Assembly (NCBI RefSeq): GCF_009017415.1
Contig: NC_092409.1
Coordinates: 3,224,001-3,288,000, forward strand
DNA length: 64,000 nt
Reading direction: 5' to 3'
From: Aspergillus flavus
Taxonomy: Eukaryota > Ascomycota > Eurotiomycetes > Eurotiales > Aspergillaceae
In this document: in pieces, positions 58,211 through 64,000 of the stretch
How positions within the stretch are numbered: position 1 is the first letter of the stretch
Layout: every line of letters starts with the position of its first letter
Program-made: the position numbers and the translations under genes
Notes under the pieces: model-generated
Database searches by the model: none
Told to the model about the DNA's origin: nothing
Seen by the model: the letters and a program-made list of their open reading frames with translations, nothing else

Positions 58211-59045
58211 ACCGAGAGGATGTTTCTGAAAGCACAAAGTGTTCATCTTGACATGGTATTAACCCGTCTTTCAACAAGTGGGAAGATAGGACGCTGGTGT
58301 CGGACCCAGTGAAAGGAACCAAAAAAGAAAGGGTGGTCCAGGGTTTGCAGCATAGCAAGCACTTGAACAAGGTGTCAGAGGAAAGAGAAGCAAATGCGGT
58401 TTTACCGAGAATCACCTTATGAAGGCTGTCCCTGAACGGCTGAGGCTTGGGCCGCCTCGGGCAAAAGCATTCTGGATTTGATGGGCTATTCTGGGAGGGT
58501 GCCCAGGAAAGACTTCAGAAAATTCGAAGGACTGATACCTAGTTTGTATTCTACTTTTGAGGGGTTGTTTTTGTTGAAGAAACTGGGTTCCATAGCTGAG
58601 CAACTTGTATCAGTCAGGTCGCATACTATTCGCATATACAATGTGCTTAAACTGGAAAACAATGGGTAGTGTTTCAACAAAAACCAAGTGCCACTGGTAT
58701 TAAACAGACATCAATCAGTGATATACTCGGCAACAATGAAGATCTCTAGGGTCACCGTGATGTTTCTAGGACCTCGGATACATTCATGTGTCATTGAATT
58801 AGGATCAGCCTGTAGGGCAGATATGCTTTCTCGGATCTTTGATGACATACGGTTATGTGTCATGGGTTCGGAGGGAAGGCGATCAGAGATGTTGAGATGT
58901 TGAGATCTTTATCAACTGCAAGGCACACTTGGATGGGCCCGGATCAGCGATTACCCCTTGCAGCAGCAATCGTACATGGAGCGAATCATGAACCAGAACG
59001 GGGAATTCTGATGGGGAAATCGTCAGATTTGAAATCATCATGAGG
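58211..59045 (+). other. Possible decayed coding sequence after HOP1
   Basis: Several protein-like stretches lie in different frames with stops between them. One is at 58261-58422 (KWEDRTLVSDPVKGTKKERV), one at 58478-58669 (STFEGLFLLKKLGSIAEQLV) and one at 58688-59010, the last with an in-frame TGA near 58904. They could be fossil exons of a neighbour or of an older HOP1 3' end. No consistent splice model was found and no family recognised. Confidence 0.25.
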
Positions 59046-62000
59046 GGCAGGAGAAGGCCTGAGCTCAGCTGATCCACGCCTCTACTCCGTCATTGGATTG
59101 TGGGCTGTAATTGATCGATTGTTGCTATGTTTGGAGTACTCTAAAGGTGGACGGGTGGGAACCAAGCCACCCTCTGTGCGCTTGATCGGATCCTCGTCGA
59201 CTATACTCAGTATTGCAAGGGACGTGGGATACTTATAGATTAACCGATCAAGATCTGGGAAAAAAAGAGAAAGTTAAGTTAACGTTGAAACAAATGTCAT
59301 CCACTGGTGGTGGTAGCGACCGGCAATTACGAGCGGCTCTTTTTTCAAGTCCATTATTGTGACTGCTTGAAACTTTCAATACATTGGAATCAGATCCGTG
59401 GTTGGGCACGGAATAGTCGCACTTTTATTTTTTGGCGATGGAGCAATCTGACACTGCCGAGTCGAATGTGATCGCCTGTCAGAGTCTGGTCGGTAGCGAG
59501 CGACTCCTTCAATCTTGTGGCTTCGTCTCAGTCCAGCTCCCCGCGTGGGGAATTGGCCATCCGGCAGACCGACGGTCGTAGGCGCCCATAGACAAGGTGT
59601 TTTTGGGCATTTGCTTTGGTTCCTGAGCCCCTATAGTCGACTTTACTACCGAATATTTACTGTACGTGAAACACTAGTAATTTGTCATTTTTAGCCGATC
59701 CCCTATTTTCGTTCCTGGAGAACCCAACTGATCCCAGCAAGCTGGATACCTAGACAGAGGTCAGTGGCTTGGCAGATCGGCACTACACACGATAGCCCAT
59801 AGGACAGACCCTTGATGCACGTAATCAGGGCAAAATGCGAACAGTTACTAGTTCCGCGCTTTATGATCTCACTAACGAAAGCCCCGGGATATTCTGCAAG
59901 ATGTGCTCGGCGACCATCCGCTTGAGTAGCGCATTTGACACCACTACTGGCGACCTGTACATATCCGAGTGTAGTATGTACATACATATACACTTAGGTG
60001 GCTGCAGCGGATGAAGTAGGGGTTAAACTTTGCAAGTTCCATACCCTGGCATGTAAGATGGTCTGCAATGCCGAAGAACATCTCTGTGGAGTAGGGAGCT
60101 TTGGACCATTATTCAATTGCCAGCCTGAAACCACTAGCAACTGGGCAGGTTCATGACAGCACATCTTTGCCTCTCACGGGAAAGTCAGGCCTGATGTTTA
60201 TTCCATTCTGCCATGGAAAGAATTAAATGGACTTGACGACTATTGACGACGATCCCAGCATCTGAGGGTCACATTGGATCGGCCTTTCAAGCACATGCAT
60301 GTCAAGCACCAAAACCCGATTTGTGACGCAAATCCCCTATTAGAGTCGGGCGAGCATCGGCGGAAAATAGATGATTCGGACGACAAACCGCATTGTTCCC
60401 CATTGGTGTAGGACAACGTATCCGATATACTCCGTGGAACGGTGATCACTGTTGGAAACCTTTGTTCGTCTTGAGATGGGACTATTGAATGGGGGCACTT
60501 GAGACTCCACCGATATGACAGCTAAAGATGGCATTGGCGCGCGGGATGGTGATCAACACTGGTTGTACTCATCGGGGGGATAGAAAGACGGCAGAGGTCG
60601 CGGCGCGGCCTGAGGAAAGTTTAAAGGGTATTTCCAGAGTTCTTCGCTCTAGTACTCCGTAAGTAGTTCGGGATCGAGCCCATGGATCGAGTGGTTGTCA
60701 GAACGAGTGGAGAATCGATAGTGCTCCTGGGTAACCCCTTAAAGGGGGTCTTGACTCTTATGTGTGGCAATTATTATGGCTTCGGCGCCCTACCGTGCAA
60801 AGTCATACGCAATCTATTGCTTTGTTATACCAAGGAAGGTTATTTAGAATAATGAGACCAAAAACAATACCATTGAGACTATTAATGTTATTTCAATGGA
60901 GACCGCGACCTTTGATCACACAGCAAAGGATTTAATTAGTATTGGGATTGTCGGCGGACAGCCGCGTGGGAGCTGCACGTGCCCGCCTCGTGTATGCCGC
61001 GGAAGATTGATTTGAATTTTTGCTGCGTCAACGTCGACGGTTGGAATTCTCCTAGAAGGAATTCCATTTTAGAAGAAGAATGGAAAAGAATCGCTAGGAA
61101 CTAACTTTGTTGAACGTCCTTCTGATGTCTGTTACATTAATTGACCTTGCATGTGTACCCAAACCAATAAGAATCTATCATGGTATTGTCCATCTAGGTA
61201 GGCATAACATGGAAAGCATCTCGAGACACCACCTTACAAATGAGAGAACCTTCACCTCGAGAACCATTCATCGCGGCACACACGTCACTGGAGGGACAAT
61301 TCACCACGACTTTACTCCGTACGTACTAGTTTTTATTTTACGTGAGTGGTGGTATGATTGAATGGCGGTCGCCTACTAAGTACGTACTAAGTGCTAGTAC
61401 TAGTAGTGTAGTCTCTGGCCGGTCCACCGCACTAATCCAGATCCATTCTCTACTGAATACAATCGAGGGAACCATGGGTGGTGCCTGTCGATAATTACTG
61501 ATATTGTCAGAAGCTAAAACAAGCACTATCGAGTTGTGTACTCCGTACTATGGACACCGACTTTAAGTTGGCCACCCCCGTTTATTGTTCGATGGAGCTT
61601 ATTCTGTGGCGGTTTCTCTCTCTTTTCTTCTTCGGGCTTTATCGGTATTACCCCCAATGCTCCACCAACAAATGTGCAGTCTCATCTGAGAGCACGCACT
61701 CGATGGAGTAGAGGATACGTGGATCTCCCTGTTTCGGGTTCTCCATAATAAATCGCGCGTAACTGAGTTGTTGGTCCATGCGTGCTTTTTAGATTGCCTG
61801 GGGGCTTTTTTTCCTTTTTCCTTTTTTTTTTTTTTTTTGGATACTTTCCCATCTCAGCCCCTTAAAGCTAAGATTAATTTACTAGTACTCAGCGTTCGAA
61901 ATCCTTTCCCACCCCGTCTCCAGCTGTTCAAATGTAATCACAACTATAGTGCCTAATAAATATCCTAGGCTCGCTCGGACGGTCTATTAGTCTCCGATCA

Positions 62001-62541
62001 ATTCCTTATTTATTTGCTGTGCCTTTGCATCATTAAAAGGACACCAGTGATCCGCTCCATTCAGCAATATTTGACGCTTTTCTTCCTAATTCTTACCCGC
62101 GTTAACACTCTCCCCACCTGTTAGAATCCCTGTTCTCCGCTCCCCTCATACCAGGGACCTCAATTTGGAGAAATTGGATTTTGTATGCTGTCGATAGAGT
62201 AGTGGCGATTGGGAAATGAAACGTTCCTCGTGATCGAACCGAACAGCTTCTCACCGACTCACTGTGGGGAAGGACACTATTTTGGGGCTGGAAAGTGCGA
62301 CACAAAAAGCTCAATCCAGGATCAAGGGTAAAAGATAAGAAAATAAACCAAAGCATATCTATACCCACGTCAGCCGATACCTGAGACGCATTGAGTTACA
62401 CAAAACCTCGTCCTCCTTCGGTGCAGCATTAGAACTTCTCATTCGACATTTGCCGCCGGTGACATTCGCAATTACTGATACAACCGGTTTGAGCAAGACG
62501 AAAATTTCAGAACGGAAGTTCAGTTGATCGAAGCTTCTAAG
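59046..62541. promoter_or_regulatory. Long gene-free region upstream of the last gene
   Basis: 3.5 kb without a supported gene. It carries three exact copies of TACTCCGTA (60653-60661, 61313-61321, 61539-61547). A pyrimidine-rich stretch with a long T-run (about 61822-61838) lies some 700 bases before the next ATG. A long 5' leader with introns or upstream frames is possible for a regulatory gene of this kind. Confidence 0.4.
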
Positions 62542-64000
62542 ATGCCCCTGCAGACCATGACGATACCAATGCGGACATCGAGTGTCAACGCGGTGTCGAA
62601 CGGGGTGCATATGTCAAATGCTAGCCATGAAGATTTGAGGCACGAGTCAGCGTCAAAAGCCCAGAAGATATTGGGTACGACTGAGATCACTATGCCTCAG
62701 GATCAATCTCGGCGAGAAGATAGAAAATCGCGAGGAAATAGCTTCATGAGAGCCCCGGATATCAAGGCGAAGAAAAGCGGCGGTTTTGCTGCGTTCCCTA
62801 CTCCTAAACCTGAAGAAACTTTACCACCACCACACCTCCGTGTTCGAGCATCGTCCCCGCTGCTCGGGCAGCAGTATCGATCAGAAGATGCTATGCCACC
62901 GCCTATTCCTACCCATTCCAAAAGGGTTCAACAGTCCGGCTCCTCGTCTACACTGTTTTCCTACTTCAATTCCCGCAACTCTACTATGGATTCCAATCTA
63001 AGTCGCAATACGACAAAAGATTCAACGGCGACTGAAGAAAAGAGCTCTCGAATGCAGCACAATGTCGAGCCACGCTATGGTTTGAAACAACCGAAGGGCC
63101 CTATGAAGGAATCGAAGCGGAAAATGCGCCCACCCCGAATAGATCTCTCTCTGTTATTTCCAAAGCCACGAGCGGATGCCGCCCCCCTTTTGTCGCCGCA
63201 ACGATTGGTAAACTCGCCATCTGCGATATCAATGACCTCTGAGCTTCCTGCAGCCAAACCGAAGAACTATGACAACCCTGCAACTACAAAGAGAGTCACA
63301 AAAACTCCTCCTTCGGGCCATGAAACGAAGGGTCATAAAGCTACTGACGTCGACAGCGAGTCCTCACCGATTTACGAGTCAGGTAATACAAACTGGCTTG
63401 ATCCATCACTTGAAAGAACAGTGCGCACTAGTGAGATGGATATGGCTTTGAAACGGTACAGCCAATTCCAGAAAGCTCCCCAGCCTAGTGAAGTGGCCCG
63501 ATCCAGTCAGTTGCATTTGCGGCCACGGGATCGTGAACAACCGCAAACAAGCGATACAAAGTCTACAGGGAGTTCTTTGCGAAAAGTTCCATCTAATAGC
63601 TCCGCCGGGGAATGGAGCAGGGAACTATACTTGTCTCCTAACTCTTTCTCCCGCCCACACAACAGTCGTGTTTCTAATTCATCGAACGCACGGCACGCTG
63701 ACTCACGCGAAAAGCCCTCTGCCTACAAGAGTTCAATGTCGAAGAAAAGCAGTAAAAGTACTTTGAAAAATGTGGACCTCAACAAATCGAGCGTGCTTTG
63801 TCTTTCATCATCAGAAGATGAAGATGACGAGGAGGAGGAAGAGCCAGCCAAGCATGACAAAAACATAAGAGACAGCGTAACTACCTACGGTGAATTCGAG
63901 GCTGAAATATGTACAGCTTCTGCGGCCCAAACCACGAAAGGAACACTGAAACGAGTTGAGAGACCTTACTCTATGTCTGCTAGTAGCCGTGGGTCTCAGT
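62542..64000 (+). CDS. Large disordered protein, 5' part only (function unknown)
   Basis: The ATG at 62542 opens a frame that stays open for 486 codons to the window end, so the gene is truncated on the right. The sequence is Ser/Pro/Lys-rich and almost wholly low in structure: repeated short basic and Ser runs, MKESKRKMRPPRIDLSLLFP near residues 189-208, and an acidic run (SSSEDEDDEEEEEPAKH) near residues 425-441. Then come YGEFEAEIC and a Ser-rich end. There is no signal peptide or membrane segment. The acidic cluster and many SxS/SP sites suggest a phosphorylated nuclear or cytoskeletal regulator, but that is a guess. It is probably a Eurotiomycete-specific protein with domains further downstream. 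Confidence 0.75.
   Translation, partial: MPLQTMTIPMRTSSVNAVSNGVHMSNASHEDLRHESASKAQKILGTTEITMPQDQSRREDRKSRGNSFMRAPDIKAKKSGGFAAFPTPKPEETLPPPHLRVRASSPLLGQQYRSEDAMPPPIPTHSKRVQQSGSSSTLFSYFNSRNSTMDSNLSRNTTKDSTATEEKSSRMQHNVEPRYGLKQPKGPMKESKRKMRPPRIDLSLLFPKPRADAAPLLSPQRLVNSPSAISMTSELPAAKPKNYDNPATTKRVTKTPPSGHETKGHKATDVDSESSPIYESGNTNWLDPSLERTVRTSEMDMALKRYSQFQKAPQPSEVARSSQLHLRPRDREQPQTSDTKSTGSSLRKVPSNSSAGEWSRELYLSPNSFSRPHNSRVSNSSNARHADSREKPSAYKSSMSKKSSKSTLKNVDLNKSSVLCLSSSEDEDDEEEEEPAKHDKNIRDSVTTYGEFEAEICTASAAQTTKGTLKRVERPYSMSASSRGSQ

Overview
The window is nuclear DNA of a filamentous ascomycete, most likely Eurotiales (Aspergillus/Penicillium type). The evidence is short GT-AG introns of about 45-80 bases, CT-rich promoters, tight spacing on both strands and gene families typical of this group. 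The species cannot be named from the sequence. All exon borders below were worked out by hand from frame, splice sites and family conservation.

Layout. 0-2.5 kb: 3' part of VAC14 (+). 3.4-3.7 kb: a small spliced gene of 75 codons (-). 5.3-7.8 kb: mitochondrial ABC exporter ATM1 (-). 8.7-9.7 kb: a secreted protein of unknown function (-). 11.5-14.2 kb: RAD54 (-), head to head with a mitochondrial carrier (14.5-15.6 kb, +). 16.0-16.5 kb: BUD20 (-). 17.7-20.6 kb: mitochondrial aconitase (+). 21.6-22.8 kb: LACTB2-like metallo-beta-lactamase (+). 24.1-25.9 kb: trehalose-6-phosphate synthase (+). 26.6-27.2 kb: mitoribosomal uS17m (+).

27.2-34.9 kb looks like an accessory interval. It holds a secreted nucleoside-deaminase-like gene with an in-frame stop, a short-chain dehydrogenase, a Zn2Cys6 regulator, a clearly broken aegerolysin-like pseudogene and long gene-poor spacers. 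After it come the XMAP215-family gene (34.9-37.8 kb, +), ribosomal protein eL8 (38.6-39.8 kb, -) and a sulfotransferase-like gene (40.3-41.3 kb, -). Next is a divergent UbiX/UbiD pair (43.2-46.1 kb), a prenyl-FMN decarboxylase module. AP-3 sigma (-) and an EngB-type mitochondrial GTPase (+) are head to head at 46.3-48.2 kb. A CDC4-type F-box/WD40 gene (49.2-52.5 kb, -), the meiotic HORMA gene HOP1 (55.4-58.2 kb, +) and the 5' part of a disordered-protein gene running off the end (from 62.5 kb, +) complete the set.

The window is mostly housekeeping: mitochondrial Fe-S export plus an Fe-S enzyme (ATM1, aconitase), recombination and meiosis (RAD54, HOP1), cell cycle and microtubules (CDC4, XMAP215), and vacuole/endosome trafficking (VAC14, AP-3). 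I found no CRISPR array, rRNA, convincing tRNA or intact transposon. The points most worth a second look are a nuclear insertion of mitochondrial nad1 sequence near 54.5 kb, a RAD54 start codon split by an intron, the two decaying genes in the accessory interval, the UbiX/UbiD pair without a regulator between its genes, and a recurrent intergenic nonamer (TACTCCGTA).
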